From contig NC_050738.1 in assembly GCF_014529535.1 (NCBI RefSeq), forward strand, positions 12,726,062 to 12,790,061: a DNA stretch of 64,000 nt, written 5' to 3'. Every line of letters begins with the position of its first letter. The stretch's first letter is position 1. Shown here one piece after another: positions 1-14,800 of the stretch. The notes under the pieces were generated by a model, which saw nothing but the letters and a program-made list of their open reading frames with translations, did not search any database and was not told the origin of the DNA. The DNA is from Bradysia coprophila. Lineage: Eukaryota > Arthropoda > Insecta > Diptera > Sciaridae. A program made the position numbers and the translations under genes.

Positions 1-2056
1 AATGCAAACATTACCTCACGATTACAACAGCATGGTATATTCGAAAACTGTATAATTACAAAGGTAACGATCAAACAAAAATATTTTCACGCAGCATTTC
101 ACTCGGTGCAGAAAATCAGAGATTCAGAGAATCAATTGTACTAAAATTGGCAACATGGCACGTTCGAAATTGGCGAGGTATACGTTCAACATTTCCATTC
201 TGTTTTTTTTTTTTTATTATTCATATGTATATATATTGAGACAGAGTTTATCCACCTGCTGTATTATTGCTATGTATACACTTGTTTGTTACAATACAAT
301 CGATCGTAAAGTAGTTCCAATATGAGATAATCTTTCAATAAATCTGCGTCGTATAACTTTTTTTTTTAGTGCTGTTTATTTTAGCCCGAAGGTTCTATTT
401 CATTTATTAATTACATGGTGTAGGTTAAAACATATATATTTAAAGTGCGGTTCTAGTCACACGAGTGTATGTGAAACAGAATATTTTATGCATTTTATGC
501 ACGCATATGTTATCCCTGGGGTCGAATACAGTCACAGTAATAAAATGTAATTTAATTAAAAATTTACTTTTAGTTCCTATTTCACGTCCAATGACGACTC
601 ATAAATATATTCTACGTAGTATAGAAATGGGACCAATATTTGAGAGACACATTTGAAAATTAAGAATTTAGTTGATGCTTAAGTGGGTACCTACACCTAA
701 ACTCAGAACCACTTTAAGGCCTAGTTTTTTATTAAAAAAAGATTTTCTTAAAGAACTTGTTTTTTATACATATTAAAGCATAAACAACAATCGAAGAATA
801 TAGAAAAAAAAACATCTAACCGGTTTGAGCACTAGTTCAGGTTTACCGGCCTCGTTTCTACTCACAATTATCGTGTATTTGACTATAAATGTAAAAATCA
901 TCGAAAGATCATTGTGAGTAAACTGTGGAATAAAACCAAACGAATGGACGTGAGTTACAAATGATTCGATGGTGTGTGAGTGATTGTGTGTATCTGAACG
1001 TTTTTTTTTTATTTCACAGAAATGGCAATCTGTTGTTTTCATTTTACACATAAAACATATTTTCATCTACCTTTGGCCATCGTCATAAATTTAAACAGTT
1101 TTCGATTGTTGTCAAACAGCAATCCTAATTATATTTTATGTGCTTGTTTGTTCGCTTTTGTTTCATTTGGGGGGATTATCATTACCATTAGCAGCTTACA
1201 TTTGATATTGACTTCAATTTTACTAATGATTTCATTTCCACGAAAAGATAATAAGAATTTATTTTTCCTTTTTTATGCTAAGAATCAAAATTCTTAGAAG
1301 AAAATACATTTTAGAGATGGAGGGCTAAATATAGGCTTCTATGCTTTTTCAAACAATTGCGAAAGAAAGTTTCTTTCCTTTTTTGTATTTCTTAGGATAC
1401 CGATACAGAAACAAATCAGGTGAAATAGAAATCTCTTTTTAAATTTTTGAAGCTACGTATTCTATTTGTGTTTCTATCGGAAAGATAGTGTGTGTGTGTG
1501 TGCAGAAGAACTTTTTGCGTAATTCTACTGGTCAAATATGTGTATGAAAATTGGTGAAAATGATTTTTATTCCTCCACTTTCATAAAGCGACCGTTTTAA
1601 TTGATAGGGTTGTCATCGTGCTCCATTCGGTCTGAGAACTCTTGATTCTATAGTGAACAGTGCGACATTTGCTAAAAATCCAACGACAATCCCGTGAGCC
1701 ATCACCTCAACGCTCTATGGATGACGTTTTAACAGCTTTTAACACCTATTTTTTATAAACAGCAAGCGTGTGAATGATCATTAAATCTGGACATCTTTTG
1801 ATTAAAAAATTTCTGTACAGAATCTTTTACTTCATTTGTTTTATCATCCATCATGGTTCATAAACGAATCCTATTCGGAGGTCATGCCATAATTTTGTCC
1901 TTTCCCTCGATAACAGATGTCTAAATTTGGAAACCCGTCATCTTCGAGGTTTTTTTTAATGTAAATGTAGTTTACCATATTCGGTTGTTAGCAACTCTCT
2001 TTGAAGGAAAATCATTGGATAAACAGTATCAGATTAGGCATGGGAGACTTTCTAAA

Positions 2057-2178
2057 TTATCGATAATATCAAATTGAAAGAAAATATCGATAACTGATGT
2101 ATCAAATCATTATCGGCAGTTATGAAAATATCGATATTTAGCGGAAAAATCATGATGATGTATCGGAATATATCGATG
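2057..2178. promoter_or_regulatory. Cluster of DRE-like TATCGATA sites
   Basis: Four ATCGAT-centred sites lie within about 120 bp, at 2057-2066, 2084-2092, 2127-2137 and 2169-2178, with two further TATCGG half sites between them. TATCGATA is the core of the DNA replication-related element bound by DREF, and clustered CGATA is the BEAF-32 motif in flies. The cluster is seen directly; binding is inferred. No gene start is visible next to it. Confidence 0.35.
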
Positions 2179-2198
2179 GATTTTCAACCCGAATCTAT

Positions 2199-2260
2199 AC
2201 ACACACACACGGAATTTTGAAAACCGACACTGAATTTATTTATTAGTACGAGACTCAGCA
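2199..2260. repeat. Partial copy of a mariner-like MITE
   Basis: A CA-rich tract runs into CGGAATTTTGAAAACCGACA, the same terminal arm as the MITE at 25,521-25,662. It is followed at about 2,250 by GAGACTCAGCAAAAATA, which resembles sequence next to the other arm of that element. It looks like a degraded or internally deleted copy. Confidence 0.4.
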
Positions 2261-5200
2261 AAAATACTATCGAAACCCATGGCAAACGGTTAGTCAAATG
2301 ATCTCGATAGTACAGACATAAATAGGCATCATACTCTGGTTAACATGGTACTATATTATAGGCATGAGGAATCGTTTGTCAACACGAATGACGTAATAGA
2401 TTTTACGTGTTACGGCAATGTAAATGGCGCTTTGCTGACATAAAATATGTATTTGCATTACCTAATCACGTAAAGCGCAGCGCGTACGTGAGTCCTAATT
2501 TTCATTTTGAGAATTGAGAATACCGCCCTCTGCTTCCGGTCATGCTATAACGTCCCCACTCGCCACGAGAATGTCTTAATTTAATATTAAATTACTTCAA
2601 TAGACTACATAACATGTTGAATTTTATATTTGCATGTAACTGAAAAGTTTGCATATGTGCAACAAATCCTAGGAAATGAGCAATGAGCTGTGCTCTCTGC
2701 GTATCCCCATTTTAGAATTTGAACAGTTTTGAAGCCCTGTCTGAACAAAAACGACAGTGTAGGAATCTTTGAAATTTCAAACATAATTTAGTTGATTTTT
2801 GGTTTCTAATTTTAAACCAAACTGCAAAAGACAAAGTTCAAAATTTGCATGTGAAATTATCGAAACTTTTATTTATTGCAAGGTAAAGTTTAACTAGTTA
2901 GTTAAATTCGTTACAAAAAAAAACTCACCGTACGGGATTAGTGACAGGATTTTCATTATCTAGTTATTTTCGCTTGGAGTTTCAAAAGCGTCTCAACAAG
3001 ATCTTTCAAAGCAGTTGACCCCTCTGCCGCAGAATGGTTATTTTTTCTTTAAATTATTACCTCATTTTTTGAATGATATTAGTTTTTGTGATAATTTTAA
3101 TTTGAAAAATTGAAAAAAAAGAGTTTATTTTCATGTAAATTTTATGTAAACACGCAATTTTAAGTCGGCTACACGCATGGTAATTTTTGTGTAATTATCT
3201 TTTGAGTGTTGATTAAAATTGGTATAATTGGAGTGCAGCGACAAAATGAGGTGTACAGTATCACCGTTCTCTAATTGGTAGGTAAAATGCAATTAGGTTC
3301 GTCATTTTTTGAAAATAAGTATCGACATCGCCTTTAATTATTTTCTTTTAATGAAAATGGAAAAAGGTTAAGTACTTTGATTAAATGTACGACAAGTACA
3401 CATAAAATATCTAAATTATTTCGATACAGAAAAACATTCACCATATGGACGGGTTTTAGCGGCCACGAAAACTTTGTTTCTGTGCTCAGTACGAAATGGA
3501 TCACTCGCCAAGAAGAAGACGGGTACAGAACATGACAAAAAAATTAGGATCACATAACTCGATTATGCCAATAGGTAGTTTTGCTTGCAAAATGACGTGA
3601 AAAACGTCTACAAAAATGGCACAGAGTATACGAAACTTTCGGAAGTATTTACGTGATCAAAAGCGTCACTTTCGTTCACACTTTTTAATTTCATTTCATG
3701 ACTCTCTTGAGAGTTTTGCCCTAAAAGAATGAAAATTGGTCTTCTAGAATATGATTCCTTCCAGACAGCATTGCAATAATTGTTTGGGCGAATTCAAATG
3801 TTAAGGTCATACGTCATAACAATAAAAAAACAAAAAGTAATAGCAGCCAGTGTACTTAAGTCAATATTTCGTATTCCTGACATATTCCAATGGTTGATTA
3901 GTACTGTTAGTCTCAAGTTCGAAGTTCGGGATTCGCTTTTTGTTCATTTTACCTCGCATTTTACACATTTACGATGTAATATGCTTACTTTGCCACAAAC
4001 CAAGGGGTAGGAATACAGATTTGACAAGTTTTTGAGAGCGTTGGAAAGGTCTGAAAATTGACTAACATTGTTAAGTTTACATAGTCTTACACCATTTTAT
4101 CTCAGGAATCAACGTCTAGACGCCGAGGACTGTAGTGAAAAATGAAAGTCTCAAAAGTTCGAAAAACGTAGTGTTGTCTCTCTGTCTTCAAACTCTAAAG
4201 TTTTAAATCTTTCACTTTCTTCCGAGGATCTTACCACGATTCGACTCTGCCATTATTATCGGCAACATTTGAGAGTAAAATTGGACAAAATGTTATTGAA
4301 TGTTATTAAGATAGAAACTTGACAAACGTCTTCATTTCGATAACATTCGTTTCTTGTCAATTTTGACTGTCGCGCAACATTTTTCTAATTGCAATTTGCA
4401 GATACTTGGACCATTACAAAGAAACGCTTTTAACTTATTGCCGAAAATAGCTGAAATATATTTTAATATTCACCATTCGTACGAAGCCACAGACATGCAG
4501 ACATGTTAAATCCGTTTTCTTTTCGTTTTTCGAAAAAAATGTTCAGATAAAGAGAAATAAAATCGAGAACAAAGGATTTCCTGTTCCGGAAGAAAAGGAA
4601 AATTAACAAAGAACCCACCAAAAACGTAAAGATTTAACTGCTATTCGCTAGCGCAAAATCATTATATTACACATAAACCACACAAAAGCACACGAATGAC
4701 CGATGAGCAACATCGTGTATTGACGGTTTCAACACTTCAGTGATTTGTTTTTTTATTATTTTTCACGAAAATACTTTTAATATGACTTGCACAGTACATT
4801 ATTCAAACGTGAATTATATATTCGACTCATGATTACTGTGTCAATATTTGCTGTAACAAATGGTTTGACATGAAGTTATTCGTTCAGAACTGTTCAATGT
4901 TTGTAAGTCGTTAATATATATACCTGTCAGTGTATGGTTTCGACCATTATTTTAGGATGTTTTTTTCAGCTAAAATATTATCTTTTTATTTGTTAAAAAA
5001 AACGTCGTCTTTAATGATCATTAAGCGACGACATAAGATGAGGTGGGCTGAGAAGAGCTGATGTTTAACTTAGTGCATGTTTTCGAAACGAAAATACAAC
5101 AGCAACGTGTCATAGACTATAACAAGTTCAGCGGAATATTTTTCTTTTTTTGAAAACAAATAATAAATCCAACAACACTAATCTCTTAGTGTTAGTGACG

Positions 5201-6071
5201 ATGGCGCTACATCAAATTATACAGTACCACGTCCCTGTTCAACGTTCGTACCATTCGTACGTATAAAACTACTTCCGTCAACAACATGTCACACATCAGC
5301 AATTTCTACCACGAAATTATGATCGAACATTCGCCCACGAATGTACACACGGTTACGTTTACACACAAAAAATACACGAAAAAAGAAAGAATGAATTTTG
5401 AAGCTTTGTTTGAATTTGAAATAATGAGTAATGAACGAGCAGTATGGTATAGTGCTTGTGGTATTTATTAAGGAAAATCCATTATTTGTATCATTAATCT
5501 TCTAACAGAACCCTGACTTTTTGAACGTGGCCAGTGGGAGAAAAAAATCGTCACTGACATTGGACAAAATAATGGAACTAGTAATAAATTGGTCTAGCTC
5601 CATTTTGTTTACATTAATTAGCCAGTAAGACTTTGATTTATTTACACAAAACTGTCGTTATTAGATGAAGTCTCGTGGTTTTTGTAGTAGAATTATTGAA
5701 CGAGCGTTGTGACGGCGTATAAATTGATCAATGAATAGCACAGCCACATTTAGTGCCATTTAGTCATTAACTGAACCTAGGGTCGGTATCAAATTTACAT
5801 ATTTATTCTCTCAATAATCATTCACATAAACACTGCTCTTGAATGCTAGCGGGCATTGTGAACAGTAATTTCAATTTAGAGGTAAGCAAAGTCAAACCAT
5901 GCAATTATAGTAACAGAGGCCAGCTATATGGACTTAATGCATTTATCAAGTCATTCCGCAATTTCGCCAGGTTAAACTAATTCAATTCTTAACTGACATT
6001 TATAGACCGAGATCCTGTGACCCCTCGAAACCTATGTTGTATTACTTCAATCCGGATTAGAAAACACATTT

Positions 6072-6072
<1 letters not shown>

Positions 6073-6117
<45 letters not shown>

Positions 6118-6405
6118 TGATTTTTTTATTCAATAAACCAGAATACATTGTATTTGACAAGGAAAGGTGGTCAGGCTTAGCCGTCATTCCGACCTGTAAA
6201 ACCTTGTATCTTTTTAAAGTACAGATAACAAATTACAAATAAAAAATTTCTTCCAAAGGCTTTTCTGCGGAGATGGTTCCCATTATGCAACTGGCGTTGT
6301 ATCGTTGTATGGCCATAGTTGTTTTATTTGTTTTATTTTTGGGCACTATGAGTGCTATAGCAAGGGTAGGCCCTGGTACGAGGGCCAAAATCAGCCAAGT
6401 AAATC
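6073..6405 (-). mobile_element. Possible retroposon 3' end with 39-nt oligo(T) tract
   Basis: A run of 39 T residues (6073-6111) is followed by sequence that, read on the minus strand, looks like a transcript 3' end: a moderately GC segment around 6,150-6,215, then AATAAA about 20 nt before an A tail. This is the layout expected of a 5'-truncated non-LTR retrotransposon or processed RNA inserted in minus orientation. I could not identify the family, see no clear target-site duplication, and the right boundary is a guess. Confidence 0.35.
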
Positions 6406-6520
6406 AATTTAACATCATAACGAATGTGTACACTATTTTACTCAACAAATCAATAGTATTTTACATAACTAGGGATGAAAAGAAGTGTGAATTTTGTTGA
6501 TCTGAGTTCAATGACCACAT

Positions 6521-6640
6521 GAAAACGAGACTTTTTATTTTAATCCCGAGTTATATAATAGAGATTTTACATGCTGAGAGCGTCGAAAGTACGATTTTCG
6601 ACGCATGTAGCATATAAAAGATATTTTTACAGTGTTAAAT
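6521..6640. repeat. Dispersed repeat with hairpin around 6552-6606
   Basis: The motif GACTTTTTATTTTAATCCC is followed by an imperfect palindrome whose arms contain GCGTCGAAA and TTTCGACGC, with outer arms ACATGCTGAGA and CATGTAGCAT. Similar GACTTTTNATTTNAATCCC strings occur near 8,766 and 25,746, suggesting an old dispersed element. Confidence 0.4.
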
Positions 6641-8861
6641 AATGTCCTATTTATCTCCCTAGGGAAACAATGCGTTGAGTAGAAATAAATTTGTATTGAA
6701 AGGCCTGTCCAGTTGAACCAGATATGTTTAAAATGTCAAAATTTCAATTGTTACATTCTCTAACTAGCGCCAAAAATTCATTTTGACACGAATTTGGAGT
6801 TTCGATGATGTGTAACTGCGTAAATATATACCAGGACTACTATACTTAACCTGTTATAGACGGCAAACATATGACCAGTATTGATCAAAGTATTTTTTAA
6901 TCTGTTGATTTCAAATCTTGTACTTCAATTTTTTTAACATCCATTTTACCATATAAAGGATCGTATTACCCTAAGCTTGTCATTATTTTTGTCGTACTAA
7001 TCGATAGCAGATGAAATGTCGTATGTGACATGCTACCCCCTTACACTTTGTCGTAACGAAAAATGTCATAGAAGAGATGTCTTCGTTAGAAAGTATAATA
7101 GCAGAGATTTCAAACCGTGGCCTAATAAGAGAGACATGCTCTTTGTCTATTTATAATAACTGAAAATGTAACAGTTTCTTCAAGTATGCTGGTGGGTGTT
7201 GAAATTGCATTTATTAGACGGCATTTTAATGACTTTGTGTGAATTACCGAAAAATATGTTTCTACATCATTTTCTGTACAAAATACCAAAATATAAAAAT
7301 GTTGTAACTAATTACATGAATGTACGTAGTCACTAATGGATGTTTGAGTTAACTAACATTTTCTTTGCGCTACTTCCAATCAACGATACGACGAACAATT
7401 TAATGAGTACTTCCGAATGTTCTTTCTTCATGTCACATTCAATTTGGAAATGACCTGTTTGAATAACGGACAATATACGCTTCTGTAAACCCAATGAATT
7501 TTTGGACACTCGTAACATGTCAAAGACAGACACTGAAGAACTCTTTCCAGGGACAATCTCAAAGCAGTTACAAATATAGAAAAAAAAACATTTTTTTAAA
7601 AATAAAGTGACCACCAGTACAGCCGAAAAAAAAAACAGAGGCGAAGGACCAATTTAATGAAAAACAAATCATCATGCAAGTTACAGCAAAGAGGCAGTAT
7701 CGAATAAACTATTATACTCGCACTAAATTTATATTTAACGTGTAACATCTGAGCTGTAATAACTTCAGACACATTACATCAGAGCTGTGGGTGTCATTGA
7801 CTTGATTGTTTTATATAAAAAAAAATTGTTAAATTACGAAAATAAAAACACTTTCTTTTGGTATATACCAGTGAGGTGAATTCAGACCGAATGGGAGAAT
7901 GAATGGCAATTGGCATATAAAAAATATATAAAAAAGAACGAAATTTTTGAACGTGGATACATCAATTGAATATTGATTTTTGTTATGGCAACAATCAAAA
8001 GAAAATATCGGTCTATCGAGTGGACCATTGGATAGCTTTCAATCAAATTACAAAATTTTATCGATGGAAAAAACGGTTTTTTCCACCATTTTTCTTTTAA
8101 TTAGAGTACCTAAGTATACCTATATATTCCACTTCTTTTCCTGTATTCAGCCGATCAATGTTCATATATCTAAACCTTATATGAACATGACTGTCGATAA
8201 TGAGGGAATTCGATAAAAATAATACTACGCTAATTGCTATGTATTTTAGCTTTCAATCATTATGTTACGATGGTTTCCAACCAATTCATTTTTTGTTCAA
8301 TGTATTTTATTCACGTTTTGTGAGAGAGAGAAAAAAATACTTGGATTTTATGTAATGCGGCAGTTGTTATTGTAAATAATGATTGCTTCTGATTGTGTAG
8401 TTGAACGTTACTATTTTACAAATTAAGTCGAAGCGGACAGGTTTTACTACCGTACTTATCAATAGATTTTCATAATCACTTTTGAATGGCACAATTTCAC
8501 TGAATGCACTTATTATTTTATATACTCAGCCTTATATCCATTATCCACTATAAATTTGTAATGTAATCCTTAAAGTATCCGTTTGATGCGTACCTGCAAA
8601 ACAAGAGAGAGAGAGAGAACAATTAATACTTTTGTAAATCAAATCGAAAATCGTGGTCAAATTACAATAGTTATTTTAGTATAGTAACGAAAGAATAGAA
8701 AGTTGAAACACCGAGTCTACTCGTGAATCCTCGTTGATCCGAGGTCTGTAATCGTACTTTAACGTGACTTTTTACTTGAATCCCAATTACATCTTTATAC
8801 AACAAAATTTGTATGAAAAACACTTACACCACGGCCTACAACATAAGTATGATTATATCAC

Positions 8862-8879
8862 CTCGCCTTCGGCTCGGAT
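8862..8879. repeat. CpG-rich core CCTCGCCTTCGGCTCGG in a weak palindrome
   Basis: This GC-rich 17-mer stands out in AT-rich DNA. It is flanked by weakly complementary arms (AAGTATGATTATATCA and ATACGCAATAATTTGTACTT). Nearly the same core occurs in the palindromic element at 39.93-40.08 kb and, in reverse, at 49.19 kb. Confidence 0.3.
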
Positions 8880-11800
8880 ACGCAATAATTTGTACTTGGC
8901 AATTCCCATTGTATGCTATCCACTTCACATTCCATTATTTTCAAGCTTTGATATCTTTCGACCTCAGGCAGCTCCATCAGAGATTATACAACATTTTTCA
9001 TACACACACATAAACAACATTTCAGAATGAAAAAGCTATAGGTAGCGAAGGAACCAAGAAAAACCTGGTAAAACGTATGTAGCGTGGATAGCAATTACGA
9101 TTTTTTAGCTGGAATTGTCTACTTATGCGTTAGCAGTATCCATCTACTTCTAGACATACCCTTACGTTAAAATTGTGTACCACCAGAGACATAAAACCAA
9201 TGAAAATGCATCGTTGACGTATTATAAGTAACAATGCAAATGTAATATCAGATTGCTCTCAATTCGAGAATCAATTTTAACGAAAGATTTCTTCCACAAA
9301 AGTTCACTTACAATATTAACTGTACAGTAGAGATAAGTGGCACGGCAGTCCTGTGAATATATATAGCTTACACGCCAAGCTGTCATAAAAAGCCGCACCT
9401 TATCTCGTTTAAAATGATGCCGTTGTGCCTGGTATTATAGTTGCAATTAAAATATTCAATTCAACAGATCAGTAAGAACAAAATGTCATTACCAATGCTA
9501 CAATGGTATTCACATCAATATTAAATATAAATTGAGTAAATCCAAATATTTCGCACTATCTTCATAATACGAACGTTCAACAATCTCAAGAAGGAATCCC
9601 CTTCTGGGCTACTGCTACAAGTACTTTACAATAACTTTTTCTTTTGGTTCAGTGTGTGTTATACACGCCGAATGGACTGAATAGAATGTCTCTATTAACT
9701 CAAAAATCAGTTGAACTAAAGAGAACGGTTCTATGAGAATTGGCTGATTATTATTTTTTAATGCCATTGACGTTAAGATTATAATACTTCTTACCATACG
9801 ATATGGTGTGGAAAGTTATTGTAAAATGTCAACATACTTTGCATTTTGCATGTCGTGCATGTAATGTACAGAGAAAAATTCAATATTCACCAAGAAATAT
9901 CATCAGTTCATTTAAGTTGGTATGTGAACCAACGAGATCTACTGTATAATGCCACTAACTGGAGACGTTACGTTTCCATATGTGCAAAATGTATTCTTGC
10001 GAATTAAAAAAAATCCGAATGAAAACAACCTTTCGTAAATGGTTCTATTCATTGTTTAGTCATCTAACTTGTATATTGCTTTGACCTAACCACTTGAAGT
10101 CAATTCGCTGGCATTAAATGGAAATGTATATGAAACTACTTGTTCTGCAATTTATGGTGCCTCTCGTTACGATATTCAATAGCAAATAACGTTTTTTTTG
10201 CTTGTGTGATGTTAAAGGAAAATGCTATTCGAATTCACAAAGTCAATTTTTTTTTTTCATTCTTTCTTTGAACTCAGCAGTTGTGCTATCAAATTTAATT
10301 TGCAAAATTATCAAATTAAATTTGATTCGACGATAAAAGAATTCTCGAAATGATTTGCACAACAAATATTGATTCGTCGTTCAATTCTGGTATTGGATGT
10401 CGTATTTTCATTGAGGTTGGTGTGTACTTATTCTGCATTCTTTGATTGCGGTAAATTAAGAATTTATCAACGATAATAACGCTTTTGCACGAGCTCGACA
10501 AATGAATTTAATGGGAGCAGCACGATTCTCTTTTGTGGGAGAACCTGTTCAATGGAAAATATGAAATTGAAACGTGCCTCTATTTTTCTCATTGATCTGA
10601 CATTTCAGTATGGGATAATGGAATTGTTTTAAATGTACAATCAATTTGTGAAAATGTGAAGTGGTTGAACCATTTTTCTTGTTTTCATAGAACAAACAAA
10701 AACTTGCAAAATGCAGAATCCATTCAACGAACTTTGTGTAATAAAAATATCCATTTCACGGCAAAAGCTTATAATGATTTCTTAACAAATTGCTCTTGTT
10801 ACTCACAGAGCACAGACACACACATATACACTTTACTGTAAACCCAAACAACTCGATTGCTTGTGTAATTCGGTATGTGTACATAACATTAAATTTACGC
10901 TAAAATTAATTTCCGTAATGTTTTCTACCAAAAATATTTCTATATCATACGGAGCAAGATGGAAAATAAATAAAGTTTACTGAACCCACACCCAATCTGA
11001 CTACATTATGTATAATAGCGAGCGGAAAACTGGAAAACTCATCATATCAACACATATATTATGTTAATATCTATCTATCTGGTTCGTGTACATTATATAG
11101 GGGTTTGGTTTGTTATACATTTTAACAATGTGTATACATCCCAACTATGAGCGCAGAAGACGTCATGTTCTATAAGACGATATATGTACAAGTAAACATA
11201 CTAAACGAAGCAAAAACTTTTACCAAAGGAAAGTTTTGAACCGTATCGTATACAAGAGAATATACTAGTATGATGATGGTTTCGTGAACAAAGTGCATGC
11301 AATTTATTCTAACGTGCTATATCCCCTTTAAAATCAATAATTTAAATAAAACCGGTATAATATTCCATTGTTAGGGTGTTGTATAATTTTTGTTATGTTT
11401 TTACTGTGGAAATTTATGTTTTGTTTTTGTTTGGGTTTTGTTAGCGGGTTGGTATAGTTTCGACAATACCGAAAACGAATCATTTTTGTTGTGTGCGTTC
11501 ATTAGGTTCATTTTAATGGTGGAACACAGGATCGTTCCATATACAAAAATGTAGGGCGAATAATTGCTCTAGAATTTAAATTTCAAACTTTAATTGACCA
11601 TGACACTAGCACTATCCACATAATCTTTAAACAATTGATACATTCAGTATCAGTATTTATGGTGACAAATATTTCCAAGAAACGTTCCATTCTATTATCA
11701 AAAAAAAAAAAAAAAAAATTAAACAAAAAATGGAAAAATATTCTCTGTTCAGAGTGGATGTGTAATACACATTATATTCTGCGGTTCAAACATTATATCT

Positions 11801-14800
11801 CAACTCAATCAACTTAATTATAATTAGTCCCAAAGCAGCATTTTATTCATCATGGAACATTTTCTTGTTACGACAAGTCCCTTTTGCTAGATAAAAGAAG
11901 CGGATAACATTTTATATAATTTGTGAAGGCACTGAAGCCTGGAGAAAAATTTCATAAAAGAAAGTTTCGAAATTGTCCAGCAGCAATGCAACTAAATATT
12001 TTAAACAGTCGCGATGTGGAAATGTGAAGTAGAGATAAGTTTTCGGTTTTTTGCTATCACTTGTAAGAAATCCACAATTCGTCGAAATGGGATTCTATTT
12101 TTGAACCGGGACTTTAGCGAAAAATTGATGGAGGTTTCAGTTTTTTTGGAACGTAAAAAATGCACAAATGAAACAATGACATAACAAACTGCAGCTGAGT
12201 GTGTCGTAGAGAAAGTTCAAAGTAGCTTAACGATAGAGTATCCTGTAAGTAGTTTCAGAGATGGTTTATTCTCCGAACCGAACTGAGCTCATATAATTAC
12301 ATATTTCGCAGTTAAGTCATTCTGATTTTTCATTTAAAATACCGAAATAAAATTGTGAATACCACAAGACGATCAGAATTAACTCGCAATGAAAACATTA
12401 TTTCATTTAAAACAACATCATGTAGGCTTCCCCGATGGGAGCATGTTAGATCGATGTACACGTTGTTATCGTGCGTACATATGAGTATATATTCATTTCT
12501 GACGATTGCATAAATAGATTTTGGGTTATGCATACATTGCACATAGTGTATACACAAAGTAAATTGTCTACATGGTAACTTACACATTTTATTTTAATGT
12601 ACAGAATGCCCTTGTGAGCCGAAAATGAAACTAAATGCTCTTTTACACTTTGGTTGTACGTGTTTGTTGTTTATGTAATAATTATATTCAATATCGCATA
12701 GATATTCAATTATGTATTAGACACAGAAATTGTGTTTGGTATATATTGAACAAATAAATATGTTTGGTGTGTGTAATGTTTACCCCACGCAATGATTTTT
12801 CAATTACATTTTTAGTTACAAAGTAAGTGACGTAGAACATTCGATGTTCATACAGACATAATATGTGTATTCAGCAACGAAAATATTGCGTTGAATGGGG
12901 TCTGTCGAAATGAAACTTTCATTTCGAATTCGAAAGAAAGTCTTTGAATGATGATTGGGTGTTCACTGCGAACCTGTGATAAAACAATGTGCAGACTAGC
13001 CAAATATCTATCGTAATAGTTTGATCAGTTAGGAGTTACAATGACTATTTGACAACAAAACAAGGTTTGTGGCTTTCCAGATGAATTAGGCTTCTCATAA
13101 ACGTAACGTTTTAGTTGATGAAAATCATCGGACAATGTTGAGAGAAATAAAAGATATTTGTTTGTGAACCTCGAACCGTGTTCTACGCTTTAACTCTACA
13201 AATGCAGTCCTTGCCTGCATTACTCTATTTTGCAACTTTTTTTAGTTATTTAAAAGACGAGAACAGGGAAAACTTTACTAATTATATGGCGGAGGCATGG
13301 TCAGCAACGTCAAAAGGTCACACAAAATGTCGTTCTAATCCAAGCCAATCAAAGAAATTGGAGGCGGTAAAGGTTTAGCGTACCACTCAAAGTTATTTTA
13401 CCTTGTTCTTCCTAATATTGAATCGAGCGAATTATGTTGGTTCTGTTAAAAACTCACGTTATTCTTTCTTTGGTTAATTAAAATTAGACGAACATTCAGC
13501 TACTAACGAACTTTATAGAAATGGATAGTCATCAGCTATAGACAACGACAACCAAAATGAGAGATTAGTTCTAGGTGGTATTCTCCTATGTAGAGTATGA
13601 CAGAAATATTGTAGTAGTGACACTTCGAACAAATAAAGTAACAGATCTAATTATCTGGTTGCAATACAAGTTTCGATGTTAATGAAATGTAACAAAAAAA
13701 AGCAAAGAAGGATTCACCAGATTATGGAATATTTTATTAAATAAACCTCAAACCAGCAGCGCTTTCGATATGTTTCATTGAATACAAGTAGGTGACCATC
13801 GGGAGTCTTCTATATCGTACAAGTCAACATTTCTGTTCACAACAGACCCACTGTACGCCGGCAGAAAATATAATATAAAAGGAACGGATATTTGAAACGT
13901 TTTGAAATTGAATCGAAACAAGGAAGGATGCGCTGCAGACACCACAATATTGTAACTTTTAAATGTGTAAAACTGCATTGAAAATCTTGTTTTCTTTCTG
14001 ATCTGTTTTCGAAGTATATTTAAAAAAAAAAGAAACTTTTTAATAGAAATACAAAATGGAACATACATTCCGGATAGAATGCTGGAAAATTGAAGTGAAA
14101 TATTTTTACGAAACACTCAGTATGATTGTTACACAATAGCACGTGTTTTCCGAACACTATTTCCATGTTTATTTTCATACATCCAATTGATTTTGTGTAA
14201 CCGAGAAACCTCTACCGAACTACTACTATCGTGTGCTTCATCTTCCAGACATTTAATGTAGCACTTCAAAATAAAAAACAAGAAAATTGTCGGAAAAGTT
14301 TTATAATTTCAACATATTTTTGTGGTGCTTCTTAGTAATTTCTTAAAATAGGTCATACAGTCATGGTATACGGTTATAGTTACGACGTGAATATCCATTT
14401 AGAAAAACATTCAAAATAATTTCTTTCTCAATTTTGTAAGCAAATTCAACACCAATAGAATGGCGAGAAAATGGAGTTTTCATGAAAAATTCAAATGATT
14501 CAGATTTTTAGAGTGCAGAGCTATCCGACCATGTTATATGTAATTGACAATGAGACATTTGGACAGAAATTTCAGACAAAAGACCTAAGTGTCTGCAGTC
14601 TGTATACAAAATTGAATACTCCGTTCGGTGGTCTGCGTGCACGTAACGCTGAACTCGAATAAGTTCTATGTCACCTGCCTAGCAACGGTGTTTCAATTAA
14701 AACAATTACAAATATTATGAATGCACCACCTTTTAACACCATCAGACACGTTACATAAATACATTGTTTCTATTTCTTACTCATTGTGGACATTAATTGT

